From NCBI RefSeq assembly GCF_005871085.1, contig NZ_VAUP01000015.1, positions 558,001 through 622,000 on the forward strand: a stretch of DNA of 64,000 nucleotides, in the 5' to 3' direction. This document shows positions 17,218-26,686 of this stretch, one piece after another (position 1 is the first letter of the stretch; every line of letters starts with the position of its first letter). The stretch comes from Xanthobacter autotrophicus. Its GTDB lineage: Bacteria; Pseudomonadota; Alphaproteobacteria; Rhizobiales; Xanthobacteraceae. The position numbers and the translations under genes were made by a program. Under the pieces are notes generated by a model. The model searched no databases, had not been told where the DNA came from, and worked only from the letters and a program-made list of their open reading frames with translations.

Positions 17218-18867
17218 ATGGTATCAAGGCGATCCGTAGAGCGGCGCGGCCAACTGCTACGCCCTGCGGATAGGCGATGGAGCGCTGGATTGAAGTACCG
17301 GTTCGCAGACTGCGTGCTCGACCTCGACCGCCGGGAGCTGACCCGCGCGGCACAGACGGTCGCCGTGGGTCCGCAAGTCTTCGACCTGCTGGTCCATCTC
17401 GTCGAGAACCACGAACGGGTGGTGAGCAAGGACGGCCTGCTCGATGCTGTCTGGAACGGCCGTGTCGTCTCCGACTCCACGCTGACCAGCCACATCAACG
17501 CGGCGCGCAGGGCGATCGGTGACAGCGGCGCCGAGCAGCGTCTGGTGCGCACCGTCGCCCGCAAGGGATTCCGCTTCGTCGGCGACATCCGGCAGGTCGG
17601 GTTGCCGGAAGCGTCGCGCGAAGCCGCGATCATGCCGGAGATCGCCACCCCGCCGACGGCTGTGACGGCGCACAAGCCCTCCATCGCCGTCATGCCCTTC
17701 CAGAATCTCAGCGGCGACCCCGAGCAGGACTATTTCGCCGATGGGGTAGCGGAAGAGATCATCACGGCCCTCTCGCGCGTGCGCTGGCTGTTCGTCGTTG
17801 CCCGCAATTCGAGTTTCGCCTATCGCGGCCGCCCCGCCGACGTGCAGCAGATCAGCCGGGAGCTCGGCGTCACCTATGTACTCGAAGGCAGCGTGCGCAA
17901 GGCCGCCGACCGCCTCCGCATCACCGGCCAGCTCGTCAATGCAACTACCAACGGCTATCTCTGGGCGGACCGCTTCGAGGGCGCCCTCGACGACATCTTC
18001 ACGCTTCAGGACCGTATCTCCGGCAATGTCGTCGGCGCCATTGCCCCGCAGATGGAGCTGGCGGAGATCGAGCGCGCGCGGCGCAAGCCCACCGAAAACC
18101 TCAGCGCGTATGACTGCTATCTGCGCGGCCTTGCGCATCTGCACCGCGGCGGCAGGGAGGCCGCCGAGGAGGCTCTGCCGCTGTTCCGCAAGGCGGTCGC
18201 GCTCGATGCCGAGTTCGCGCCGCCTTACGCGATGGCCGCCTGGTGCTATTTCTGGCGCAAGGTCAATGGCTGGACAATCGATCCCGTGCAGGAGACGGCC
18301 GAGGGCATAGCCCTCGCCCGTCGTGCCTTGGAACTCGGCCGGGACGACGCGGTGGTCCTTGCGAGGGCCGGCCATGCCCTGGCGCATCTTGCGGGCGAGT
18401 TCGACAGCGGCATCGCCCTGCTCGACCGGGCGCTTTTCCTGAATCCCAACATGGCGCCCGCCTGGTTCCTCGGCGGGTTCCTGCGCGTCTGGCACGGCGA
18501 GCCGGAAGGGGCTATCGAGTATTTCGAGCACGCCATGCGCCTGAGCCCTGTCGATCCCGAGCTCTACAGGATGCAGGCCGGAATCGCGATGGCGCATCTA
18601 TTCGGCGGCCGTTTCGAGACCGCGTCGCTATGGGCGGAGCAGGCCCAGCGGAACCTGCCGAGCTTCCTCATGGCCGTGGCCACCGGCGCAGCCAGCCAGG
18701 CACTGTCGGGCCGTACGGAGGACGCCCGCCGGACCATGGATCGGTTACTTGAGCTCAGCCCCGCGCTGCGCCTCTCCTCCCTGAAGGACTGGCTGCCGAT
18801 CCGCCGACAGGAAGATTTCACCCTGTTCGCTGAGGGCCTGCACAAAGCCGGCCTTCCCGACCAGTGA
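17218..18867 (+). CDS. winged-helix (OmpR/CadC-type) regulator with TolB-like and TPR domains
   Basis: 549-aa protein. Residues ~25-125 form an OmpR/PhoB winged helix (VFDLLVHLVENHERVVSKDGLL, then TVARKGFRFVGD). Residues ~155-290 match the TolB/FlgO-like domain seen in adenylate-cyclase-type regulators (IAVMPFQNLSGDPEQDYFADG). The rest is tetratricopeptide repeats (about 320-520). There is no receiver domain and no transmembrane segment, unlike CadC. Such proteins are common in Hyphomicrobiales and their signals are mostly unknown. It is divergent from the AraC gene and is the last intact gene before repeat copy B. ATG 17218 is used; a TTG at 17290 (LKYRFADC) is where many relatives begin. 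Confidence 0.82.
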   Translation: MVSRRSVERRGQLLRPADRRWSAGLKYRFADCVLDLDRRELTRAAQTVAVGPQVFDLLVHLVENHERVVSKDGLLDAVWNGRVVSDSTLTSHINAARRAIGDSGAEQRLVRTVARKGFRFVGDIRQVGLPEASREAAIMPEIATPPTAVTAHKPSIAVMPFQNLSGDPEQDYFADGVAEEIITALSRVRWLFVVARNSSFAYRGRPADVQQISRELGVTYVLEGSVRKAADRLRITGQLVNATTNGYLWADRFEGALDDIFTLQDRISGNVVGAIAPQMELAEIERARRKPTENLSAYDCYLRGLAHLHRGGREAAEEALPLFRKAVALDAEFAPPYAMAAWCYFWRKVNGWTIDPVQETAEGIALARRALELGRDDAVVLARAGHALAHLAGEFDSGIALLDRALFLNPNMAPAWFLGGFLRVWHGEPEGAIEYFEHAMRLSPVDPELYRMQAGIAMAHLFGGRFETASLWAEQAQRNLPSFLMAVATGAASQALSGRTEDARRTMDRLLELSPALRLSSLKDWLPIRRQEDFTLFAEGLHKAGLPDQ

Positions 18868-18998
18868 GCCGCAACGATCGAAGCTCCGGCCAGTCACGGG
18901 TTCAGCATTCGTTTGATAACAGCATTCGGCCCATCTGATCGACGAGAACCGAGTCGCCGAGCCAAGCCCACTTCTGGGACGTTCCTAAATCGCAGTGA

Positions 18999-19020
18999 TT
19001 TCAATAACATCGGTGTTCGG
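18999..19020 (+). repeat. 22-bp imperfect direct repeat, copy B, at the junction with truncated ptsHI
   Basis: Reads ATTTCAATAACATCGGTGTT plus CG, 19 of 22 identical to copy A at 11265-11286. Immediately after its last base the HPr-Enzyme I reading frame begins mid-domain. Copy B therefore sits at a recombination or insertion boundary. Confidence 0.5.
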
Positions 19021-19770
19021 CCGACGCGCGCAGCTCGGTCGCCATCATGCTCATGGGCGCGCAGGCCGGCGACGTGGTGCATGTGGAGGCCATCGGCCCA
19101 ACCGCCCAGAAGGATGCGCAGGACATCGCCGAGCTCATCGCCGCGCCCGGCAGCGGGGCCGCCGCCCGCGAGCCACGGCCGGCATCCGCTCCAGCCCCTG
19201 CTCTCGCAGCGAAGCCGTTGGTGGCGGTCGCACTGGACGCGCCCGGCATCCGGCGCGTCTTTTCCGGCGTCTCCGCCGCCCCGGGCCTGGCCGTAGGCGT
19301 TTCGCGCCGGCTGGTGCATGAGCAGCTCGACATCCCAGAGAACGGTGCCGGGATTGAGCTGGAGATGGCCGCGCTCACCGATGCCATCGCCCGCACCCGC
19401 AGCGCCATCGAGAGCGCCATTGCCCACTTCAGCGAGCCCGGGCCGGTGGAGCATGGCTCCCACGGCAACCAGCAGACCGAGATCCTGACGGCCCACCTCT
19501 CCTTCCTCGACGATCCCTACCTGCGCTCCACCTCCGACGAGATGATAACCGCCGGCAGGAGCGCCGCCTTCGCCTGGCAGATTGCTGTCGAAACGCAGAT
19601 CACCACCCTGCGCCAGCTGGGCAATGAAGTGCTGGCGGAGCGCGCGGCGGACCTGCTCGACATCGAGCGGCGCGTCCTGCTGGTCCTGTGCGGCCGGAAC
19701 GAGACGGCGCTGGAGCTGCCGGACAACGCGATCCTCTTCGCCGACGACCTGCTGCCGTCCCAGTTCGCCG
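19021..19770 (+). pseudogene. HPr-Enzyme I (PTS phosphotransferase) fusion gene, internal fragment
   Basis: The frame enters at the end of an HPr domain (ADARSSVAIMLMGAQAGDVVHVEA). It passes a Pro/Ala linker and continues into the N-terminal part of Enzyme I (VSAAPGLAVGVSRRL, then LTAHLSFLDDPYLR). It stops matching after ILFADDLLPSQFAGL, just before the phospho-histidine segment GGxxSHAAI should appear. The HPr active-site His and the Enzyme I catalytic and PEP-binding parts are therefore missing. The nearest ATG (19047) gives only part of the fragment. After ~19770 the same frame runs through unrelated sequence, which on the other strand is a parvulin piece. The gene cannot work as a phosphotransferase. 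The parent was an HPr-EI fusion of the nitrogen- or fructose-PTS type. Confidence 0.75.
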
Positions 19771-20090
19771 GGCTTGAGGTCCTTGAGCGCCGCGCGGATC
19801 TCCGGGGCGATGGCGGGCTCGGCGAGCCAGCCGATCTCGCCGCTGCGGGCCGCTCCCACCTTCGAATCCGTATCGGCCTTCGCCAGGGCCGCGAACCCCG
19901 CCTCCGAGGTTGCCCCCTTGGCCTTCAGCCTGGCGGTCACCTCGTCGAGCTTCGCGCTCGTGACCTGTCCGCTTGGCGCGGCGATAAAGACCGGGGCCAG
20001 CCGGCATCGGGGCGGCTCCACCAGCATCCTCTTGCTGGCCTCGTAGAGGGCGCGCACCTCGGCATCGGACGGCACGGCTGGCAATCCTCA
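19771..20090 (-). pseudogene. parvulin-type peptidyl-prolyl isomerase fragment
   Basis: On the minus strand the sequence encodes a parvulin stretch: LPAVPSDAEVRALYEASKR, then CRLAPVFIA, a charged helix, GEIGWLAEPAIAPEIR and LKDLKPGE. This is the first half of a PpiC/SurA-type rotamase domain. It lacks the signal peptide and N-terminal chaperone region, and it is cut before the last strand, where the Enzyme I fragment begins in the opposite orientation. No start codon with a ribosome site precedes it. It is a broken remnant and shows that this locus was rearranged at least once. Confidence 0.65.
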
Positions 20091-20107
20091 GGGCATCAAT
20101 CATAAAG

Positions 20108-20127
20108 CTATATTGAAATCGATATAG
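20108..20127. promoter_or_regulatory. AT-rich palindrome upstream of sulP, candidate operator
   Basis: CTATAT and ATATAG are perfect outer arms around an almost symmetric centre (16 of 20 bases symmetric) in otherwise GC-rich DNA. It lies about 255 bp before the sulP start, inside the 293-bp gap that begins at the parvulin remnant. It could be the binding site of a dimeric regulator or part of a promoter. No partner gene is identified. Confidence 0.4.
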
Positions 20128-20383
20128 ATAAAGACGGTATCAAAAAACCGCAAAATCAGAATAAGGCGCCTTCGCGGTAAACTGTGGCACAATAGCGATC
20201 CCTCCCCGTGCGCAAGCACGCCGAGGGGTCCTCTTGCCATCACTCCGCCGCCGCAGAGCGAGCGACAGGGTTTTGTGCCCCGACATCCCATCCTTCCCAT
20301 GACGCGCTATGATGGCGCATACGGCAGGCAGGCGGCGCGCAACGCTGAGATTCGCCAGCCGCCGTGCGTCGACAGGTGAGGCC

Positions 20384-21994
20384 ATGTCATCACTTCCACG
20401 GCCACGCACGGGCGACCTCATTGCGGGGCTCTGCGTTGCCGGGCTGTTGCTGCCCGAGGCGGTAGCCTATGCGAGCATCGCCGGCCTGCCGCCGCAGCAA
20501 GGCATCTTCGCCGCCGTCGCCGGATGCTTCGTTTACGCACTGGTGGGGCGCAGCCGCTTCGCCATCGTCTCGCCGACCTCGTCGTCCGCCGCCATTCTGG
20601 CCGCCACGCTGGCGACCCTGCCGGATGAAGGCGCCGTCAAGCTCGCCGCGACCACGGTGGTGGTGGTGCTCGTTGCCGCCTTCCTGCTGCTGGCGGCCGT
20701 GGCACGGCTGGGGAACTTCACGGGGTTTGTCTCCCGGCCAGTGCTGCGCGGGTTCGCGTTCGGGCTGGCAGTCACCATCATCGTCCGCCAGCTTCCGCAT
20801 CTGGTGGGGCTGGATGCGGCATCGTCCGATCTCCTCCATATTATCCCGCAGCTCGTGGCGGAGGTGCCGCACTGGAACCCGTTCGCTGTGGCCTGCGGTG
20901 GCACCGCGCTCGCGGCGCTACTTCTCCTGCGGCGATTCCCGGCTATCCCGGGCGCCTTCCTCGTCCTTGCCGGGGGCGTGGCCGTGTCCACCGTCTTTCA
21001 TCTGGAGGCGCACGGGGTCGCCGTGGTCGGCACCATCGACATGATGCCGGCGTGGCCATCCTGGCCCGCCCTGAGCTGGCCCGACTATTCACAGCTCGCC
21101 CGCTTCGCCCTGCCGCTGGTCCTCATTCTCTTCGCCGAATCGTGGGGCACCATCCGGGCGCTCTCCCTGCGCCATGGCGAGGCGGTGGAGGCGGACCGGG
21201 AACTGGCGGCGCTCGGCTTTGCCAACATGGCCAGCGCGCTGGCCCAGGGTATGCCCGTGGGCGCGGGATTTTCGGCCGGCAATGCCAGCGAGGCCGCCGG
21301 CGCCGCCACCCGCGCCACGGCGATCATCACCGCGCTGGGCCTCGCGATCCTCGTGATCTTCGGTGGGAGTTTCGTGGCGCACCTGCCCGAGCCGGTGCTG
21401 GCGGCAGTGGTGATCGCAGCCCTCGTCCATGCGCTCGATCCGGCGCCGCTCGCGCGCCTCTGGGCGCTGGGACGCGACCAGTATGTGGCCGTCGCCGCGG
21501 CGGTGGCCGTGCTGGCGCTTGGCGTCCTGAACGGGATGCTGGTGGCCATCGCCCTGTCCCTCACCGCCGTGGTGCAGCGCCTGGCGGCCCCCCAGGTGGC
21601 GCAACTGGGGCGTCTGGGAACAACGCACGATTATGTCGATCTCGCCCGCCATCCCGATGCCGTCGCCCCGAAGGGCATCGCCATCTGGCGACCGGCACAG
21701 CCGCTGTTCTTCGCCAATGCCGACCGCATCATGGGCATCATCGCAGCCAGCTCCCGGTCCGAGCCGGACATTCACGCGGTGGTGGTCAGCCTGGAGGAAA
21801 GCTTCGATCTGGACAGCACGGCCCTCGACGCCCTGGTGGAGTTCGACGCCGTCATGCGCCAGGCCGGGCTGCGCCTGCAACTCGCCCGCGCCCATGATCG
21901 GGTCCGCGATCTGCTGGCGGCCGCCGGAGCCAGCGATCTCGTGGAGCGCTGCAGCTACAGCGTGGACGACGCGGTGGCGGCGGTGGCGCCGTAA
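20384..21994 (+). CDS. SulP-family anion transporter with STAS domain
   Basis: 536-aa inner-membrane carrier. The SulP signature is at the start (DLIAGLCVAGLLLPEAVAYASIAGLPPQQGI, residues ~10-40), followed by about 10-12 further hydrophobic segments to ~residue 400. A cytoplasmic STAS domain occupies the last ~120 residues (FANADRIMGI and DLDSTALDALVEF). The family moves sulfate, bicarbonate, dicarboxylates or other anions; the substrate cannot be read from sequence. ATG 20384 has an AGGTGAGG ribosome site 4-10 bases upstream; the frame is open further 5' but that part is not conserved-looking. It converges with nodT with only 3 bases between them. Confidence 0.88.
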   Translation: MSSLPRPRTGDLIAGLCVAGLLLPEAVAYASIAGLPPQQGIFAAVAGCFVYALVGRSRFAIVSPTSSSAAILAATLATLPDEGAVKLAATTVVVVLVAAFLLLAAVARLGNFTGFVSRPVLRGFAFGLAVTIIVRQLPHLVGLDAASSDLLHIIPQLVAEVPHWNPFAVACGGTALAALLLLRRFPAIPGAFLVLAGGVAVSTVFHLEAHGVAVVGTIDMMPAWPSWPALSWPDYSQLARFALPLVLILFAESWGTIRALSLRHGEAVEADRELAALGFANMASALAQGMPVGAGFSAGNASEAAGAATRATAIITALGLAILVIFGGSFVAHLPEPVLAAVVIAALVHALDPAPLARLWALGRDQYVAVAAAVAVLALGVLNGMLVAIALSLTAVVQRLAAPQVAQLGRLGTTHDYVDLARHPDAVAPKGIAIWRPAQPLFFANADRIMGIIAASSRSEPDIHAVVVSLEESFDLDSTALDALVEFDAVMRQAGLRLQLARAHDRVRDLLAAAGASDLVERCSYSVDDAVAAVAP

Positions 21995-21997
21995 GTC

Positions 21998-23410
21998 TCA
22001 GGGACCCCAGCCGCCGCCAAGGGCCTGAAACAGGCTGGTGGCAGCCAGCAAACGCGCCAGCCGCACCTGCGCCAGGCCATTCTCGGCGGTGAAATAGGTC
22101 TGCTGCGCCTGAAGCACGGCGACGAGGGTGGTCGTACCACCCGCCAGCTGGGATTCGGCCACGCGGAAGGCGGTGCGCGAGCTTTCCACCACATCGGCCT
22201 GCAGCTTCACCTGCTTGTTGGTCTGATCCAGCGCAACCAGCGCCTTCTCCACATCGGCGAAGGCCGACAGGATGGCCTTGCGATAGACCTGCAGGTCCTG
22301 CACCTGCACGCCCTTGGCCTGGTCCAGCTGGCTCTGCAGCAGGTAGCCGTCGAAGATGGGCTGGGTCAGCCCGGCGACCAGCGTGTAGTACCAGGCGCCG
22401 GGAGCGAACAGCGCCTGGAGCGCCGCGCTCTGCACCCCGCCCGTGCCCGTCAGCTGGATCTGCGGCAGCATCGCCGCCCGCGCCGCTTCCACATTGTAGC
22501 CGCCGGCCAGCAACTGGGCCTCGGCGAGGGCGATATCGGGTCGGCGGGTGAGCAGGTCGGAAGGCAGTCCGGGGGTTATGCGCGGCACGGTGATCTGGGA
22601 GAGGCTTCCCTGCGGCGGGGTGAGCGCGACGGGGGTGCGCGCCAGCAGCACGGCCAGGGCCGCCCAGTTTTGCCGCAGGGTGATCTCGATGGGCGGGATC
22701 GAGGCCCGCACCTGCGCCACCAGCGCCTCCTGCTGCGACACGTCGAGCTGCGAGACGGTGCCCCCTGCGAACTGCCGCTTCACGATGTCGAGGATGCGGG
22801 TTGCGGCGGCAAGGCTGTTCTGGGCGATGCGCAGCTGGTCTCGCGCGCCGAGGATCTGGAAATAGGTATTGGCCACCGCCACCTGGGTCGAGAGGGTCAC
22901 CACATCGCGATTGAACCGCGCCGCTGCCGCGTTCTCCTCCGCGGCGAGCAGGCCGGAACGGTTCTTGCCCCAGAAGTCCACCATGTATCCGGCCGACAGG
23001 CCGAGAATATACTGGCCGCTGGTGTTGCCCGGATTGCCGTTGCTACCGCTGGAGCGGATCTGCGCAGCGGTACCTGCGAATGTGAGGTTGGGGTAGAGCG
23101 GCGCGCCCGAGATGCCGACCTGAGCGTCGGCCTGCACGATTTCAGCGGTGGCGACGGCGATGTCGAGATTGTCTACGTTCGCTTCTGCCACGAAGCGGGC
23201 GAGGTCGTTGGAGCGAAAGCTCCGCCACCATTCGGCCGGCGGCAGGTGGGCGTTGGGGTTGGCTGGCCCCTCCACGTAATGGGTGGGGGTGGCGATGCCC
23301 ACGTCCGGCGCCGGCTCCTGCGGCAGGCAGCCGGCAAGCAGCAGCGCGAGGGCACCTGCCGCCACAAGCGCTCCACGGGGGCACCGTCCAAATGCGCGGA
23401 AAGGCCTCAT
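21998..23410 (-). CDS. RND efflux outer-membrane lipoprotein, NodT family
   Basis: 470-aa TolC-like outer-membrane factor. A lipoprotein signal is clear: Arg-rich start, hydrophobic stretch, lipobox LLAGC with Cys at about residue 28. Two OEP repeats follow, with long helical stretches (for example IVQADAQVGISGAPLYPN, and AEAQLLAGGYNVEAARAAMLPQIQ in the second half). It forms the trimeric channel that receives substrates from the MdtA-MdtB-MdtC-type pump. It starts right after the mdtC stop codon with no spacer, so it is the last gene of the mdtA-mdtB-mdtC-nodT operon. Confidence 0.92.
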   Translation of the reverse strand: MRPFRAFGRCPRGALVAAGALALLLAGCLPQEPAPDVGIATPTHYVEGPANPNAHLPPAEWWRSFRSNDLARFVAEANVDNLDIAVATAEIVQADAQVGISGAPLYPNLTFAGTAAQIRSSGSNGNPGNTSGQYILGLSAGYMVDFWGKNRSGLLAAEENAAAARFNRDVVTLSTQVAVANTYFQILGARDQLRIAQNSLAAATRILDIVKRQFAGGTVSQLDVSQQEALVAQVRASIPPIEITLRQNWAALAVLLARTPVALTPPQGSLSQITVPRITPGLPSDLLTRRPDIALAEAQLLAGGYNVEAARAAMLPQIQLTGTGGVQSAALQALFAPGAWYYTLVAGLTQPIFDGYLLQSQLDQAKGVQVQDLQVYRKAILSAFADVEKALVALDQTNKQVKLQADVVESSRTAFRVAESQLAGGTTTLVAVLQAQQTYFTAENGLAQVRLARLLAATSLFQALGGGWGP

Positions 23411-26400
23411 CTATGCGGCCGGCTCTGGCGGCGTCCGCAGATGGGCAGGCCGGTCCGTGTGGAGGCGCCCCCGGCGCAGACGATCGATGTAGAGATAGAC
23501 CACCGGCGTCGTATAGAGCGTGAGAAGCTGGCTGAACAGCAGCCCGCCCACCACCGCCACGCCCAGCGGACGGCGCAGCTCGCTGCCTTCCCCAAAGCCA
23601 ACCATCAGTGGGATGGCGCCGAACAGGGCGGCCATGGTGGTCATCAGGATGGGGCGGAAGCGCAGCAGGCAGGCGTGGAAGATGGCCTCGCGCGGCGCCA
23701 TGCCGCCGTTGCGCTCGGCATCGAGGGCCACGTCGATCATCATGATGGCGTTCTTCTTCACGATGCCGATGAGCAGGATCACCCCGATCAGCGCCATGAC
23801 GTTGAATTCGCCTCCGAACGCCATGAGTGCCAGCAGCGCGCCGACTCCGGCCGATGGCAGGGTCGAGAGGATGGTCAGGGGGTGGGCGAAGCTCTCGTAG
23901 AGCATGCCGAGCACCAGATAGACCGCCACCAGCGCCGCGAGGATGAGCAGCGGCTGGCTGGACAGGGATTGCTGGAAGGCGCGGGCCGTGCCCTGGAAGC
24001 TGCCGTGGATGGACGCCGGAAGGCCGATTTGCTCCTTGGCGGCATCGACCGCCACCACCGCATCGCTGAGCGCCGCGCCGGGCGCCAGGTTGAAGGACAA
24101 GGTGGCGGCGACAAACAGCCCTTGGTGGTTCACCGCCAGCGGCGTGGAGCCGGTGCCGAACCGCGCCACACTCGACAGCGGGATCATGGGCGCCGCGCTG
24201 GTGCTCACCGCCGAGCCGGTGGAGGTCGAGCCGCGTCCGGTGGCGCCGATGGCGTTGGTCAGGGCATTGCGGGCGGCGCTGGCCGCAGTGCTGGTGGTCG
24301 CCGATGATCCGGGGGCGGAGAAGGTGCCCGCCACGGCGCCCGTCCCCTGCGAGCCGCCCACCGCGCCGCCGGACGTGCTGATGAAGACGTCGTTCAGCAC
24401 CTCGGGGTGCTGGGAGAAGCGCGGCGCCACCTCCATCACCACGTGATACTGGTTGCGCGCCACATAGATGGTGGACACCTGACGCTGGCCGAAGGCGTCA
24501 TAGAGCGTGTTGTCGATCTGCCCCACCGAAATGCCCAGCCGGGCGGCAGTGTCGCGGTCGATGACGATCTCGGTCTGGATGCCGCGGGACTGCTGGTCGC
24601 TGTTGGCCTGGGTGACGCGCGGGTCGCGCTGGAGCGCCGCCAATAGCTTCGGTACCCATTCGGCGAGCTCCTGGAAGCTGTCGCCCTCCAGCGTGTACTG
24701 GAACTGGGCATTGGCCGGCCTTCCGCCCACCTGGATGTCCTGCGCCGCCTGGAGGAACAGGTTGGCACCGGGCACCACCGCCAGCGCGCCGCGCAGCCGC
24801 AGGATCACCTCATCCGCCGAGACGCCCCGCTGCGCCAGCGGCTTCAGCGCGGCGAAGACGAAGCCGGAATTGCCCTGCCCGCCCCCGGTGAAGCCCACCA
24901 CCGAGTCCACCGCCGGATCGGACCGCACGATATCCACGAAGCTCTTCAGCTTCTGCGACATGGCCTGGAACGAGATGGACTGGTCGGCCTGGATCATGCC
25001 GGTGATGCGGCCGGTGTCCTGCTGGGGCAGGAAGCCCTTGGGGATGATGATGTAGAGATGGACCGTCAGCGCCAGCGTGGCGAAGAACACCGCGAGCAGG
25101 ATGCGCGGCCGGTCCAGGCAGAAAGCGAGCGAGTGCCGGTAGGCGGAGAGCGCCGCATCGAACACCCGCTCGCTGGCGCGGAACAGGCGGCCGTGCTGGC
25201 GGCCCTCCTCGTTGCGCAGGAGCAGGGCGCACATCATCGGCGTGGTGGTGAGGGACACGAAGAGCGACACCAGGATGGTCGCCGTGATGGTCAGGGCGAA
25301 CTCGCGGAAGATCTTCCCGATCAGCCCACCCATGAGCAGGATGGGGATGAAGACGGCGATGAGCGACACGCTCATGGCCACTACGGTGAAGCTCACCTCC
25401 GCTGCTCCCTTCAGGGCCGCATCGACGCCCGAGAGCCCGGCGCTGCGGTGGCGCGAGATGTTTTCCAGCACCACGATGGCATCGTCCACCACGAAGCCGG
25501 TGGCGATGGTCAGCGCCATCAGGGACAGGTTGTTGATGCTGAAGCCGCACAGATACATCACCGCGAGCGTGCCCACGAGGGAGACCGGCACCGCCACGAT
25601 GGGCACCAGCGCGGCGCGCCAGTCGCGCAGGAAGGCGAACACCACCACGATCACCAGCACCACGGAGATGGCGAGGGTGAGCGCCACATCCGCCAGCGAG
25701 GCGCGGATGGTGGCGGAGCGGTCCATCACCACGTTGAGGTCGATGGCCGGCGAGATGGAGGCGGCAAGCGACGGCAGCAGCGCGCGCACCCGGTCCACCG
25801 TGGCGATGATGTTGGCGTTGGGCGAGCGGAACAGGATGAGCAGTGTCGCCGGCTTGCCGTTGGCGAGGCCCGCGGAGCGGATATTCTCGATGGAATCCAC
25901 CGTCTCGCCGATGTCCGACAGGCGCACCGGCGCGCCGGCGCGATAGGCGACGATGAGGTTGCGGTAGTCCTCGGCCTTCAGGGCCTGATCGTTGGCATAG
26001 ATCTGGAAGCGCAGGCTGTCGCCGTCGATGGCGCCCTTGGGGGCGTGGGCATTGGCGGAGGCCAGCGCCGCGCGCACGTCCTCCAGCCCGATGCCGTATT
26101 TGTAGAGCGCGTTGGGGTTCAGCTCCACCCGCACCGCCGGCAGCGACCCGCCGCCCACCGTCACGTCGCCGACGCCGTCCACCTGGAACAGGCGCTGCGC
26201 CAGCACGGTGCTGGCCGCATCATAGATCTGGCCGCGCGACAGGGTGTCGGAGGTGAGCGACAGGATCATGATCGGCGCGTCGGCCGGGTTGGCCTTGCGA
26301 TAGGTGGGGTTGGAGCGCAGGCTCGACGGCAGGTCGGCGCGGGCCGCATTGATGGCCGCCTGGACGTCGCGGGCGGCGCCGTTGATGTCGCGGGACAGGC

Positions 26401-26686
26401 CGAATTGCAGGGTGATGCGGGCCGCTCCGTTGGTGCTCGACGAGGTCATCTCGGTCACGTCGGCGATGGCGCCGAGATGGCGCTCCAGCGGGCTGGCCAC
26501 TGTGTCCGCCACCACCTGCGGGCTGGCGCCGGGCAGGCTCGCCGAAACCGAGATCACAGGAAAATCCACCGCCGGCAACGGCCCCACCGGCAGCAGGGGA
26601 TAGGCCACGAGGCCGGCCGCGAACACCCAGAAGGTGATCAGCGTCGTCGCCACCGGCCGGCGGATGAAGGGCGCGGACAGGCTCAT
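23411..26686 (-). CDS. mdtC: RND multidrug efflux permease, MdtC-like
   Basis: 1091-aa RND inner-membrane pump subunit. The N-terminal helix [17 protein letters not shown] is typical. It has two sets of six transmembrane segments with two large periplasmic loops. The proton-relay part is visible as [16 protein letters not shown] in TM4. Its partner MdtB is coded just upstream; in E. coli MdtB2C works as a heterotrimer fed by MdtA. An unusual feature is a ~65-residue Gly/Ala/Ser/Thr-rich segment (about residues 765-830, from TSGGAVGG to [10 protein letters not shown]) in the second periplasmic region, where MdtC normally has a short turn. The start overlaps the mdtB stop by 4 nt. The frame is open 24 codons upstream but lacks the conserved N-terminal helix there. 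Confidence 0.92.
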   Translation of the reverse strand: MSLSAPFIRRPVATTLITFWVFAAGLVAYPLLPVGPLPAVDFPVISVSASLPGASPQVVADTVASPLERHLGAIADVTEMTSSSTNGAARITLQFGLSRDINGAARDVQAAINAARADLPSSLRSNPTYRKANPADAPIMILSLTSDTLSRGQIYDAASTVLAQRLFQVDGVGDVTVGGGSLPAVRVELNPNALYKYGIGLEDVRAALASANAHAPKGAIDGDSLRFQIYANDQALKAEDYRNLIVAYRAGAPVRLSDIGETVDSIENIRSAGLANGKPATLLILFRSPNANIIATVDRVRALLPSLAASISPAIDLNVVMDRSATIRASLADVALTLAISVVLVIVVVFAFLRDWRAALVPIVAVPVSLVGTLAVMYLCGFSINNLSLMALTIATGFVVDDAIVVLENISRHRSAGLSGVDAALKGAAEVSFTVVAMSVSLIAVFIPILLMGGLIGKIFREFALTITATILVSLFVSLTTTPMMCALLLRNEEGRQHGRLFRASERVFDAALSAYRHSLAFCLDRPRILLAVFFATLALTVHLYIIIPKGFLPQQDTGRITGMIQADQSISFQAMSQKLKSFVDIVRSDPAVDSVVGFTGGGQGNSGFVFAALKPLAQRGVSADEVILRLRGALAVVPGANLFLQAAQDIQVGGRPANAQFQYTLEGDSFQELAEWVPKLLAALQRDPRVTQANSDQQSRGIQTEIVIDRDTAARLGISVGQIDNTLYDAFGQRQVSTIYVARNQYHVVMEVAPRFSQHPEVLNDVFISTSGGAVGGSQGTGAVAGTFSAPGSSATTSTAASAARNALTNAIGATGRGSTSTGSAVSTSAAPMIPLSSVARFGTGSTPLAVNHQGLFVAATLSFNLAPGAALSDAVVAVDAAKEQIGLPASIHGSFQGTARAFQQSLSSQPLLILAALVAVYLVLGMLYESFAHPLTILSTLPSAGVGALLALMAFGGEFNVMALIGVILLIGIVKKNAIMMIDVALDAERNGGMAPREAIFHACLLRFRPILMTTMAALFGAIPLMVGFGEGSELRRPLGVAVVGGLLFSQLLTLYTTPVVYLYIDRLRRGRLHTDRPAHLRTPPEPAA

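Noticed and set aside
19047..20105. A 352-aa HPr-Enzyme I-like protein as an intact gene
   Set aside because: Only the first two thirds match the family; the rest is an inverted parvulin fragment read in the wrong strand, so the frame is called a pseudogene.
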